Source: Dasyornis broadbenti (lineage: Eukaryota > Chordata > Aves > Passeriformes > Dasyornithidae). Taken from it: 64,000 bases of DNA. The position numbers and the translations under genes are program-made. Below are positions 1 to 9,992 of this stretch, in pieces. Positions within the stretch are counted from its first letter, which is position 1, and the number at the start of each line of letters is the position of its first letter. The DNA is taken from positions 3,720,081 to 3,784,080 of the forward strand of contig VZRN01011464.1 in assembly GCA_013397935.1 (NCBI GenBank), in the 5' to 3' direction. The notes under the pieces were generated by a model, which was not told the origin of the DNA, did not search any database, and saw only the letters and a program-made list of their open reading frames with translations.

Positions 1-1055
1 AGGAACTTGAACTTGACTTCAGGATCCTTCCTGTCTCGGGCAAGGGAGCACTTAGACCATGTCTACCCTGAATAACCCAGCCCTGAGGTCTCCTTATTCT
101 GCTGCTGTAAAACAGACAGCAAAATTTGGTATTTCATACATGTGCACATGGATCCGCTAGATACTGAAATGCAGCATACTTACATAGTGTGAGGGAAGTT
201 TGGTGGTAAAGATGCAGCTGATTTCAAACACAGATCTGTGTGCATTTTGCCTTAAACTTTAGCACTTAGAAACCAAATGTTTACAATAGGGTTTGGCCTG
301 ACTTTGGTTGAGTCACTTGCATTGTTTCATTGTGCGTGGCTTCCCTCCTTGCCTGCTTCTGTGTGAAAGACAGGGTAGAACTTTTGTAAAACTAAGGAAA
401 CTGTAATTGTAAAATAATAAAATATTAATTAGGGAACTTGGGGAGAGATAGGATCTGAAATTACATGGAATTCATTGTGGAGATTTTTTAAAACAAGCAG
501 TTTTAAAGCTGACATCCTCTTTTGACATAATAAAGTTCTAATTACATTGCTTTAGGACAAAGGCTAAGCTTTGTAAAGCAGTGCTTTCATTTATTTCAAC
601 AGCATAACATCCTCCCCACTCATGCCTGTGAACTCCTGCTGTTACTCCATTCTCACGTATCCAGACATGCCACTACCCTGCCTTAGCTTCTGTGAGCTGT
701 AAGGCTCCAGGACAAACATCATCTTCCCTTCCCAACTGAAACTGACAACAAAAACTTGCCCTTTTCAGAACACAGAAGGTACAGTCTTTTCTTCTGTGTC
801 TTTACAACCGAACAATCTGACCTCTCTGAGGTGGTAAGCATCACTGGTACCCAGGGTGTTAATACCCATGCACATAATAGTAAATTATTTCATTTGGGAT
901 CATGTGTGGAAAGAGGTGGCTAAAAAAGTTAACAAAATGAATCAAGGAGAGAGAATATCCCATTTAGTTCAACACAATTAGAGTTTCTTTTTTATTTTAA
1001 ATGATACCTTGCGAGACTTTAAATTTATTTAAGCCTTATTTAATTTCTTTTAAAG
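1..1055 (+). other. RELN: Intron upstream of window exon 1 (partial)
   Basis: AT-rich intronic DNA ending in the acceptor ttaatttcttttaaag. I see no coding exon, recognisable repeat or structured RNA in it. Confidence 0.8.
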
Positions 1056-1264
1056 GTGCCATCTTTGGTTTCTGTTGTCATTAGTCCGGACCTGCAGACT
1101 CCTGCAACCAAGTTTTGCCTGAAGCAAAAGAGTCACCAAGGCCACAACAGGAATGTCTGGGCTGTGGATTACTTCCACGTCCTTCCGGTGCTCCCTGCCT
1201 CGGTGTCCCACATGATCCAGTTTTCCATCAATTTGGGTTGTGGAACTTATCAACCTGGTAACAG
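1056..1264 (+). CDS. RELN: Reelin window exon 1: repeat 1, subrepeat A
   Basis: A 209 bp exon opening in phase 0 and ending after two bases of a Ser codon (donor gtaaaa). It encodes VPSLVSVVISPDLQTPATK through the core beta-strand segment ending SINLGCGTYQPGN, approximately human residues 520-589. This is the jelly-roll part of subrepeat A just before its Asp-box, which follows in the next exon. The NLGCG segment recurs in other subrepeats as NIGC or VMGCG. Differences from human reelin as I recall it are few and conservative. The opening phase is inferred from the protein because the upstream exon is outside the window. Confidence 0.95.
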
Positions 1265-3767
1265 GTAAAACTGGAGAGATCATTCTTTTGGTTATCAACT
1301 TTCTAGTGTATTTGGTTTATAAAATCTATATGAGGTTTTGAAAATCTTTTTTCACTAAGAAGGGATTCCATTAATAATGACAAATATAAGCTGCTCAAAA
1401 GCTAAAGTTTCTGCTGATCTTTACAGGCCCAGATTTATGTATCTCACGTGCAATAAAGAGTCATTTAATAGCTTTCCAGGTCAAAACTTGCTTTTCTTAG
1501 TCCATTATTCTGAAATATGCTCATGATTTCAGAGTGACTTTTGCTGCAGTTTCTAATGGATATGAGATTTACCTCTTAATACTGTGTAAGGAGGAAAGCA
1601 TTAAAGGCAGCAGCAGAAACCTGCCCTGCTGACCTCTCTGAGATTACAGATGCCACAAGCATATCTAATTCTTGTAAGAATGGTGATAAATGACCCTCAT
1701 CTTAATGACCATCAGTATGAGGAGTTCCCTGTCTGTAGGCTGATCCCAGAACTCTTTCGCTGGCTTTGCTTCTTCAGGACGTTTAGCGTGAATTTTTCCG
1801 TGGAGTTAAGTGAGAGGGAAAGGGAGAGAATGGAGTCATTTTAGTCTCTATGTTTTGTAGAATCCTAGAAATGTTTGTTGGAAGGGACTTTTACAGGTTA
1901 TTTGCTGAAACCTGTTGCTGCAGGAGGGATTGTTACTGGCATAGGTCAGACATGGCTCTGCCTATCCATGACTTGAAAAATATTCATGGATGGATACTGT
2001 GCTGCCTCTCTTGAGTGACGTGCTCAAGTGGAAAATTGTTTCCTAATGCACAGTGCAAAACTATGAAGCCATGTTTTAATGGTTATTGTCCTTTGTAGTG
2101 TGCCTGTGACAGTACTGAGGAGAATTCGACTCTGATTTCCTTGTGAGTGCCCTCTGCACCACCACAGGATGCTGTAGCTCACCCCTCCTCACCAGGCTGA
2201 TCAAGCCAGCTCCTCAGCCCATCCTAGCTTGGTGCTCAAAGCCATGGACATCTTGCTCATCCTTTACTCCACTCTCAAAATTCTTAATTTCCTTCCTCAA
2301 ATAGGGAACCCAAAACCAACCTGCCCAGTGTCCCTCTTCCTTTATATACATATGAGAATATTTATCTTGATTTTTTATGAGGATTAAGTTACTTTATATT
2401 TTGCAGAGTTGAGAGTTTAAAGTAAGGGACTATAAGTGCTTTTATTTGTGTCCCATGGCATCTACTTCCAGCTGGAAAGAGCTGCATTAACACTGACAGC
2501 TCTTGCATCCATGCAGGGTAGCAGAATTCAAGGGGAAGCAAAAATCAAGGAACTGCACTTATATTTGATAGGAAGAGAAGGCAGCAACATTTTCCTACAT
2601 GAATAGTGAAAACTTTGCCTGCAAACACTCCTGGCCAGTAAACATGTTATATAAAGTCTGTCTCAATCTGTTTTCTGATGGAGATTAGTATGTATTTTGA
2701 AAGATTACTCCTCCTTTATTGAACTATTTCCGAAGAAGAAGTGAGCTTCTTCATAACTAAAGGAGTATTAGGTCACCATTTTCCCTATTTGTATTTCCCA
2801 AATACTGCAGCATTTCACATCTCCTGGTCTGCAGCATTATTCATAATGCTTTCATTACTGCAAATGTGAGAGACTCATACTGAATATATGCAGTAAATAT
2901 GGCCCTCTAAGGTATCTCTACAGCTAAATCTGAAATAAATTAGTCAAAACCTCCATAAACTGCTTTAGTAGACACAATATCACAGTGATGGTACATTTAA
3001 ATAAAGTAATATTGTCAGCAAATTATCATAAAAAGAAAAATTCAGAATCGATTAATTTAATATTGAGGAGATAAATTATGACTTTTATAATGTTCCACTG
3101 ACATTACTTAAAATAAAACAGAATATTACAAGCTAATTATATGGAGGAAATTACAAGAGTAATTCAGTACAATACTAAATCTGTAGTAAATCAAGCACTT
3201 TGTATATTACTTTTTCAAGGTCTTCAGAGTGTAAGGCATCTGAGGATTTCTTTATAGGCTGTAAACAATTTTGGGTTTTTTTAACCTAGGAAAGAGCCAG
3301 CTAGTGCATGAACAGCTAGTGGTCTTTTACCACCTTCTGCAGATGTAATAGTTAGCAGCTGGCAGTTATAGGTGTCCTGTGCTCACACAGTGCTGTCTAG
3401 CTCCGATTAATCCAAGTTTTCACCTCATAACTGAAACTATTTCAATATGAAATACAAAAGCAATGCAGTTCATTTAACAGCAGCAGCATGAGAACACTGG
3501 CTAGATGGTGGCCAAACAAGAACTCTGTTCAGGCAATCCTCAGTCTATAAACCCTTGGGATTCTAAACACTCATGAAATTTTGTCTCGTGTTTGCATTTG
3601 CAGGATTTTTTGTATTCGAAGTCTACTTAAAATTATGTCCTGTTTCCTCATCAGTTATTAGAAATAGCAGATTTGGTGGTTTCTCACTGTTGGTACTTCT
3701 ACATTGAGATCTATGCCAGGTACCCTCATGGTTTCTTTCTCCTTTCTTTCCTTCAATATGTTACCAG
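1265..3767 (+). other. RELN: Intron 1 (2.5 kb)
   Basis: Holds a degraded CR1 fragment at about 1855-2260, listed separately. The rest is AT-rich with no feature I can name. It ends in a T/C-rich tract and ttaccag. Confidence 0.8.
1855..2260 (-). mobile_element. Degraded CR1 LINE fragment, 3' part, minus orientation
   Basis: On the + strand the segment begins with a worn form of the usual inverted CR1 3' end (tagaatcctagaa, then ttggaagggac). It continues through recognisable CR1 phrases such as catggatggatactgtgctgcctctc and the ccaggctgatcaagcc block near 2190. Many substitutions and gaps against the avian CR1 3' consensus as I know it suggest an old copy. Borders are approximate, and no target-site duplication is evident. 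Confidence 0.6.
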
Positions 3768-3896
3768 TGTCAGCTTGGAGTTTTCAACCAACCATGGTCG
3801 CTCGTGGTCCCTGCTCCACATGGAGTGTTTGCCTGAGATATGTGCTGGGCCTCACCTGCCCCACAGCACCATCTACGCCTCTGAAAACTACAGCGG
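3768..3896 (+). CDS. RELN: Reelin window exon 2: repeat 1A Asp-box
   Basis: A 129 bp exon, phase 2 in and phase 2 out, between ttaccag and gtgaga. It starts by completing the Ser codon of exon 1 and encodes VSLEFSTNHGRSWSLLHME, then a Cys-containing loop (ECLPEICAGPHLP) and ENYSG. The SxxxGxxW Asp-box (STNHGRSW) is the first of nine in the window and matches the first BNR repeat annotated in human reelin near residues 592-603. NYS is a potential N-glycosylation sequon. Confidence 0.96.
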
Positions 3897-4986
3897 GTGA
3901 GAGTGTTCTCTGCAAAACTCAGGTGCAAGATTAGAGAAGTGAATTGTAGGTGGCAGAAGGAAGCAGCAAAACACAAATCATTCATTTTTGACTAGCTGGG
4001 GACAACATGGAAGGAGTGTTCTGGGCTCCTTGGCCACCCAGTAATGAAACTTGAAATGTATGGGGCTGCTTCTGTGATATAATAATGATTTTTTGATGCT
4101 AAAGATAAATTTAAAAAAAACCCACCTATAGACAGCATGTTGATAATAAGAAGAAAAGTTTTACCTTGTCAAAGCCACAGTTTTCTTTTTAGAAAAAACA
4201 CCACTCAAAGCTGTATTTACATCCTCAGACAGATTTACTCACATGGAACCCCAGTACTGGGTTACAGTGAGGCATATCCTCTGTACTTCTGCAGATGGAG
4301 ATGGTTATTAGTGTCATTTTCTCATATCAACCTTCTCAATATCAAGTCTCTTCTCTGCTCTTCTCACTGAAAAATTAACTGTGGCATCTTGCTGCATAGC
4401 ACAAAATCCCTGTGTATCCCAGCTTCCATAAGACTTACCAAAAAAAATGCAACTGAAGCACTGCTATGATCTGATGACACACAGCCCCTAGTCCCATACA
4501 ATTTTCATAGGAACCATTACTCCTGCTGTGTGCAGGAAGTGTAGCCTCTGTGGATGATGGAGAATGATGGCCCAGACTGCAGCAGGCCAAATCCTCTGCG
4601 CCACACTTCTCACCCCCAAGGGTTTCCACAAATAGAGTTCAGTCCTGCTGAAAGGTTCAGTTTAGGAGATACTCACTGTGATGGAGAAGTTGCTACAGCA
4701 AAGGAGGTTATGGTTTTTGCCAACTTCAGGCATTCCAATGGGGGGAAAACTGGCTGGGTTTTATGAGACAATAACTAACATTCATATATTGTATGAAAAT
4801 ATGGGCTCTGTTCTTTTTAATTTGTATTGTCTAAAGCTGCTGTAAATTTATGCTTCATTTGAGCAGATTTTAAAATTAAGGCTTCTCACAAAGCTTCCAG
4901 AATACATAAACATATCTGCAAAAAATACAGTTGCTTAAAATAACTATCAGTGCAAAATGCTAGAGTCTGTGTTATATGTATTTCAG
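3897..4986 (+). other. RELN: Intron 2 (1.1 kb)
   Basis: No repeat or coding feature recognised. It ends in tatttcag before exon 3. Confidence 0.75.
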
Positions 4987-5096
4987 GTGGAACCGAATAA
5001 CTATTCCCCTTCCCAATGCTGCATTAACAAGTGACACCAGGATTCGATGGAGACAAACAGGACCAATCCTTGGAAATATGTGGGCAATCGATAATA
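4987..5096 (+). CDS. RELN: Reelin window exon 3: end of repeat 1A
   Basis: A 110 bp exon, phase 2 in and phase 1 out, between tttcag and gttagt. It encodes WNRITIPLPNAALTSDTRI, RWRQTGPILGNM and WAIDN, closing the subrepeat A fold. The W-x-R-I-x-(I/V)-x-L-P strand and the T-R-(I/F)-R-W then W-A-(I/L)-D-N signatures recur in every later subrepeat A. Approximately human residues 633-669. It is too short to stand out as an open frame and was placed from its splice sites and protein identity. Confidence 0.95.
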
Positions 5097-7945
5097 GTTA
5101 GTATTCTTATCCATGATCATGGCACATCAGAAAAGTAAATTTTATATGCTGCTCTAAATAAACATATTTTCCACAATCACAAGTCAGTGGATTTATAGTT
5201 TGTTAAATTCTTATTCTGCTTATCTGCATTTTGGTAGCAGATGCATTTTGAAGCTAGAGAGAGAGTCTGTCATTAGAAAAGACAAAAGTCTAGTAGATTA
5301 TCTCTTTTTTTTTTTTTTTCTTTTGATGGAATGCTTTCCAGGAAAAAAATATTGGTAGCTGGGGCTTAATATAACATTTCTTCTGTCTACTTAGTCCTAA
5401 TTACATAAATCGGTTCCACACCGGCTATGAAGGGCATGTACTGTACCAGCCTAAGCAACGACTGCAGCATCTGGAACATATTTTTGCTTCTGGACATAGC
5501 AATCTTCAAGCAATGCTGCTACCAAAACACTGACAAAACTTTACATTGTTTACAGTATCTTCAGGGGAAAGTACCATCTGTTTCAAGGAACTGTTCTTCT
5601 CTTAGAAAATTATTTTTCACGTATTTTTTTTTTTAAATGGATGTGAAGAACTGGGAGGAGTTTCTGTTGATAAATATTTATATGACTTATCGCAGAGGGT
5701 AACCAGGACCAGAATTGAAAAGAAATATTTTAAAGGACAGAAAAGGTATTTAGAAATACATGATAAAATGTATGAAATGCAGAAATAAGTATGATTGAAA
5801 GGGCTAACTAAGAATAACTGCAAATTTTTTAGCTTATTGTTAGCCTTAAATGATTTGGAACTAAGTAAGCTACATCAAGAATTTGTCTGGTTAGTGCGTG
5901 AAATAAGTAATTTAGAGATTTACAGTGATGTACAATAGCCTATGAAATTTTGTAGTGATTCCCAGTAAGGTTTGATAGTGTGCCTAGGAATGGTAAATAG
6001 TTACATTTTGCAGAATTAAATAGACTGATGCATAGTATTGAAAAGAAAAATTTCTTGAAGCTGTTAATGTAATATCATAAAGGAAATTTTGTCACTAAAA
6101 CTAGTGAAAATTGTTCTCTTAATCATAATGGGAAGTAGCATCATCTTGGCATTCTGGATATAGTATTAATGCTTCTCTTTAGGGATGTGATATACATCAA
6201 AAAGAAAGTAAAATTAAGATAAATGCAGGTTTATAAACATAAGAAGATGTCTGTGAGTATCTGCAAAGACGAGTTGCTATCTAACAAAATGCTTAAGTGT
6301 TGGAGACACTCATGAGATGTCTACAGCAAGATGAAATCAATCCAAGGATACAAATTCCTTACAACAGAACAAAACAAGATTTTGAAAATCATTTGAGAAT
6401 TCATTTATCTGCACTACCTTATAGTGCAGATATACCTTATACTGCTTATAGAACAAAATACTACTTCATGAAAGGGTGCTGCATGCTCCTGTGGGTACCA
6501 TCTCAAAAAAAGGTTTACCAACCATCTGCCTAAAAAATGCCTGCTCTGAATTTGAGGTGCAGAACATTGATACAGGAATCAAGTCTTAAAGATATATTTC
6601 TGAGGTTTTGAGTGTCTCCTTTGTTAAGTGACACTGAAGCTTTACACTCTATTGTAGGGAAAAACTCGTAAATGTTGGCAAGCCACTCAAATTCTTGAAG
6701 AGAGGAAGATTTTTCAAAGATTCAGCACTCTGCCTTTAGCTGCTCAACTGTTTCCTATGTGAATTAAGTTTTAAATGAAATCTGGAATCTGGCCATCTTT
6801 TAGAAACTCTGGAAAAATGCCAATTTCTGTAAAGTTTTTTCATTTTGAATGACATCATTACATCTTTAACCCTTCTACTTTTACCACCCCCTCAAAAAGA
6901 CCTCAAAAGACACAAATAAATCAAACAGACAGAAGAGAATTTTTGCACCCTGAGAAGTGAGAAAATCTAGAAATCACATGAAATCTGATGAGGACTTAGT
7001 TATAGGGAGTAGCTAACAGGGATTTAGAGTGTGTCTGCCAGGGAGAGCTGACACGCTGCTGTGATGGGCAATATTATAAAACTAGGAAAAAGGAAAAGTA
7101 CTGCTTCTTATAGATTATTTCTAATTGGAGGCTATTCATTCCAAATGTCACGATGTAAGTGGATAACTCCAAGTAATAGGCATTCTTCAACAGAAATTAT
7201 GATACTGTTCATGGTTAAGGCCTTTTATCATATTGTATTGAAATAATATTGTCCACAAGTTATGACTTCTCTTTATTGTAGTGCAAGAGATTATACTGAG
7301 ATTTGCTCATCTTCCCATCCTTCATGTTTTTCACAAAATATCAACACTGTTGATTAGGAGTCATTGGAGGAAGATGAAGCAAAAGAGTAAAAACAAGTCT
7401 GGTGTATTTTCGAGCACACAGGATGTGGAGTTTTATTCAATTTACAAGAATCAGGGAACTAGTACAATAATTAATACTTACTTAAGACATACCAGGACAG
7501 GCTCTTATTCCCCTAAACCCAGTAAAGTACGTACATTTCAATGAGAGAAGCAGTGACACATTTTTTAAATCTACAGGACTGTTAGTGGAATGTACCAATA
7601 TATAGTTTGGATTGCATCTCCAAACTAAGATGAAGGGAAGGTCAGTGAAAAATTATGAAAATTGTCAATGCCTACCAAATCATCTGATCTCATCACAGAC
7701 TTGGTAATTAAAACATCACTAGTTGTCATGAGGCACAGGTAGACATGACACATTAAATAATGAATTATCCGTTATTATCCTTGACAAATCAAATGTGTGA
7801 TATCCTTTCACAGATTTTTTCCAGGCAGTGGGATTAAGATAAATACAATAATTTTATGATCAGGTCTGTATACTTTCTTGTATTCATCACGTTCTGTTTA
7901 TCACATACCATATCCCTCCATTTAACTGATTTCTCTTCTCTACAG
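5097..7945 (+). other. RELN: Intron 3 (2.8 kb)
   Basis: Strongly AT-rich, with a T run at 5305-5319 and another at about 5625-5634. No gene or classifiable repeat seen. It ends in ttctcttctctacag. Confidence 0.75.
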
Positions 7946-8012
7946 TTTATATTGGTCCATCTTGCCTCAAATTCTGCTCAGGGCGAGGACAGTGTACTAG
8001 AAATGGCTGCAA
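7946..8012 (+). CDS. RELN: Reelin window exon 4: repeat 1 EGF module, first half
   Basis: A 67 bp exon, the smallest here, phase 1 in and phase 2 out, between tctctacag and gtaagt. It encodes YIGPSCLKFCSGRGQCTRNG and then C and the first two bases of Lys. This is the first half of EGF 1, giving four of its six cysteines. The intron falls immediately before the Cys codon that opens exon 5, a placement repeated in EGF 2 and EGF 4. Confidence 0.95.
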
Positions 8013-8940
8013 GTAAGTGTTATAATTCAGTACTCGTGTTCAATTTCTGTCACATAGTTCACTTGGTGGTGTGAAAGTTGAAGTGATTTTCATTTCAGTC
8101 CTTGCTCTTTTAGATGACTAAATATAAAACTAGCATAGCCCTCAGAATTCATAAAGCTCACTGGAAAGCTAAAGATCAATCTTTCTAAACAGCAGCATGT
8201 TAAATTTTTTTTTTTTATGGTTTTCTTTAGATAAAGTGTCTAACTTCCAGTCCACCTTAAAATGTGCTACAGAGCACACTGAAATGTCAGTGATGCATAC
8301 TTTATACTGGTTTTAGAGGTGATTTGTAACTTTATCACTTCTATATAAAATGTTGGGAAAGAATCACAATTTTAATAGTTCTAATATCCTATAACCTGAC
8401 AGACCTCAAGGACAGAAAATCACCACTCCACTTCTTTCTGATAGTCTGGCTTGTTAAAAGGGTTCCGCACTAAAAAGTAAAAAAGTACTTACTCAAAACC
8501 AGTAAGCACATTCTAAATATTGGTGTAACTACATTTAGGTATTAACAAGAGTGTGACCCACGGGGCATTCTCTTTTGTTACTCAATTTCTTGTACTTACA
8601 TCTAGTATGCTACAGATAAAAGCAAATTTGTCATTTTACGTATGAACAATTGGAATTATGTCAGCAGGTTTTTTGTTCCAAACATTAATAAAAATATTTC
8701 TGTGTTGTGTTATGTGTAGATTCATGGAGTATTCATAAATACATATTTTTTTTTAAATTCGTAAAGTAAATACTAGCTAAAAGAAATCATTGGCTGTGCA
8801 CTTCACCTAAGTAAAGTTCAAAGATGTTCTTGGGCCTTAGATTTGAGAGGAATCTTGTAGGTAACCTCTGTTCCTGAACAAAAGCAGCCACAGCAAAAGA
8901 TGGGTCCCTAACAGTGCTTTTCACCTTTCTTCACCTGCAG
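8013..8940 (+). other. RELN: Intron 4 (0.9 kb)
   Basis: AT-rich with a short T run near 8203-8215. Nothing else recognised. It ends in ttcacctgcag. Confidence 0.75.
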
Positions 8941-9174
8941 GTGCGACCCTGGCTTTTCCGGGCCAGCGTGTGAGATGGCATCACAGACCTTCCCCATGTT
9001 CATCTCCGAGAGCTTCACCAGCTCCCGCCTTTCCTCCTACCACAGCTTTTACTCCATCAGGGGGGCCGAGGTCAGCTTTGGCTGCGGGGTCCTGGCCAGC
9101 GGCAAGGCTCTGGTCTTCAACAAGGATGGGAGACGCCAGCTTATCACCTCCTTCCTGGACAGCTCCCAGTCCAG
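8941..9174 (+). CDS. RELN: Reelin window exon 5: end of EGF 1 and start of repeat 1B
   Basis: A 234 bp exon, phase 2 in and phase 2 out, between cacctgcag and gtgaga. It first closes EGF 1 (CDPGFSGPACEMA), then begins subrepeat B with QTFPMFISESFTSSRLSSYH and EVSFGCGVLASGKALVFNK. The (C)GxxxSGxALxF element is the shared first-strand signature of the B subrepeats; compare CGVISSGSSLYF in exon 11. Base composition is clearly more GC-rich than the flanking introns. Approximately human residues 692-769. Confidence 0.96.
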
Positions 9175-9830
9175 GTGAGAGGGAAAGAGGAGTAGTGTGA
9201 TGCAAAGAAATAGGGGAGCTCCTCCCCTCCCAGCTACAGCCTTGTGTATTATTAAACCGATAGTTTTAGCAGGGAAAAAAGCTTTTAAAAACCTCCTAAT
9301 TCCATGTTTGAATGGTGATTTCATAGCCTTGCCTTTTTTCCTCCTGCCTTTTAAACAAAAGAGTCCAAAACAGACTGGAGGGAAGTTATTGTACAGCTTA
9401 GATGGAAAATATGAAATGTTAATATCAAACCTGAGTGTCAAAGCCAAGTGCTAATTAATTATTTATGAGGTTGTGTTTATTTGACAGCTTGTGGCAACTG
9501 ATTAGATCCATTCACTATCTCTCCCTCCCCTTCAGTGCCTAATAAATAATTAAATGCAGTAATGATTGGCATTTTTTTAACTATATGTGCCACACTGCAT
9601 TACTTGACAATAAAAACAAATCACACATACAAAAACCCCATAACTGATATTTATCAAAATTTGCCTAGATTAAGAAGATCTGAAAACAACGTGGTTAGGA
9701 AAAAACAAAACCAAAACAAACCAAAAAAAAAAAAAAAAAAACAAAAACAAAACAAAACAAAAACCAACAACAGGAAAAAAAACCACTATGAAAATCATAA
9801 CCTACAAGTATTTGTGTAATTGTGATGCAG
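9175..9830 (+). other. RELN: Intron 5 (0.66 kb)
   Basis: Contains an AT-rich, homeodomain-site-like stretch at 9445-9555 and an A-rich tract at 9699-9783, both discussed under findings. The acceptor tract before tgatgcag is weak in pyrimidines. Confidence 0.75.
9699..9783 (+). repeat. A-rich low-complexity tract
   Basis: About 85 bases dominated by A with interspersed C (19 A in one run, then repeated caaaa units). It could be simple sequence or the remnant tail of a retrotransposed element. No element body is recognisable just upstream, so I call it only low complexity. Confidence 0.85.
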
Positions 9831-9992
9831 GTTTCTGCAGTTCACACTGCGCCTGGGTAGCAAGTCAGTGCTGAGTACCTGCAAAGCGCCCGACCAGCCC
9901 GGGGAAGGAGTGCTGCTGCACTACTCCTACGACAACGGGATTACCTGGAAACTACTGGAACACTACTCCTATCTCAACTACCACGAGCCAAG
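9831..9992 (+). CDS. RELN: Reelin window exon 6: repeat 1B Asp-box
   Basis: A 162 bp exon, phase 2 in and phase 2 out, between tgatgcag and gtacat. It encodes [39 protein letters not shown] and [14 protein letters not shown]. The Asp-box is SYDNGITW. The EGVLL(H/Q)YSxxxG run is the B-subrepeat version of the motif and recurs in exon 12. Approximately human residues 770-823; nearly every residue matches the human protein as I recall it. Confidence 0.96.

Noticed and set aside
1..1055. Search for the preceding reelin exon
   Set aside because: No stretch with splice sites and reelin-like protein was found; the upstream exon must lie outside the window.
9049..9447. 132-codon open frame antisense to exon 5
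   Set aside because: It is the mirror of a conserved coding exon extended into the intron; no independent support.
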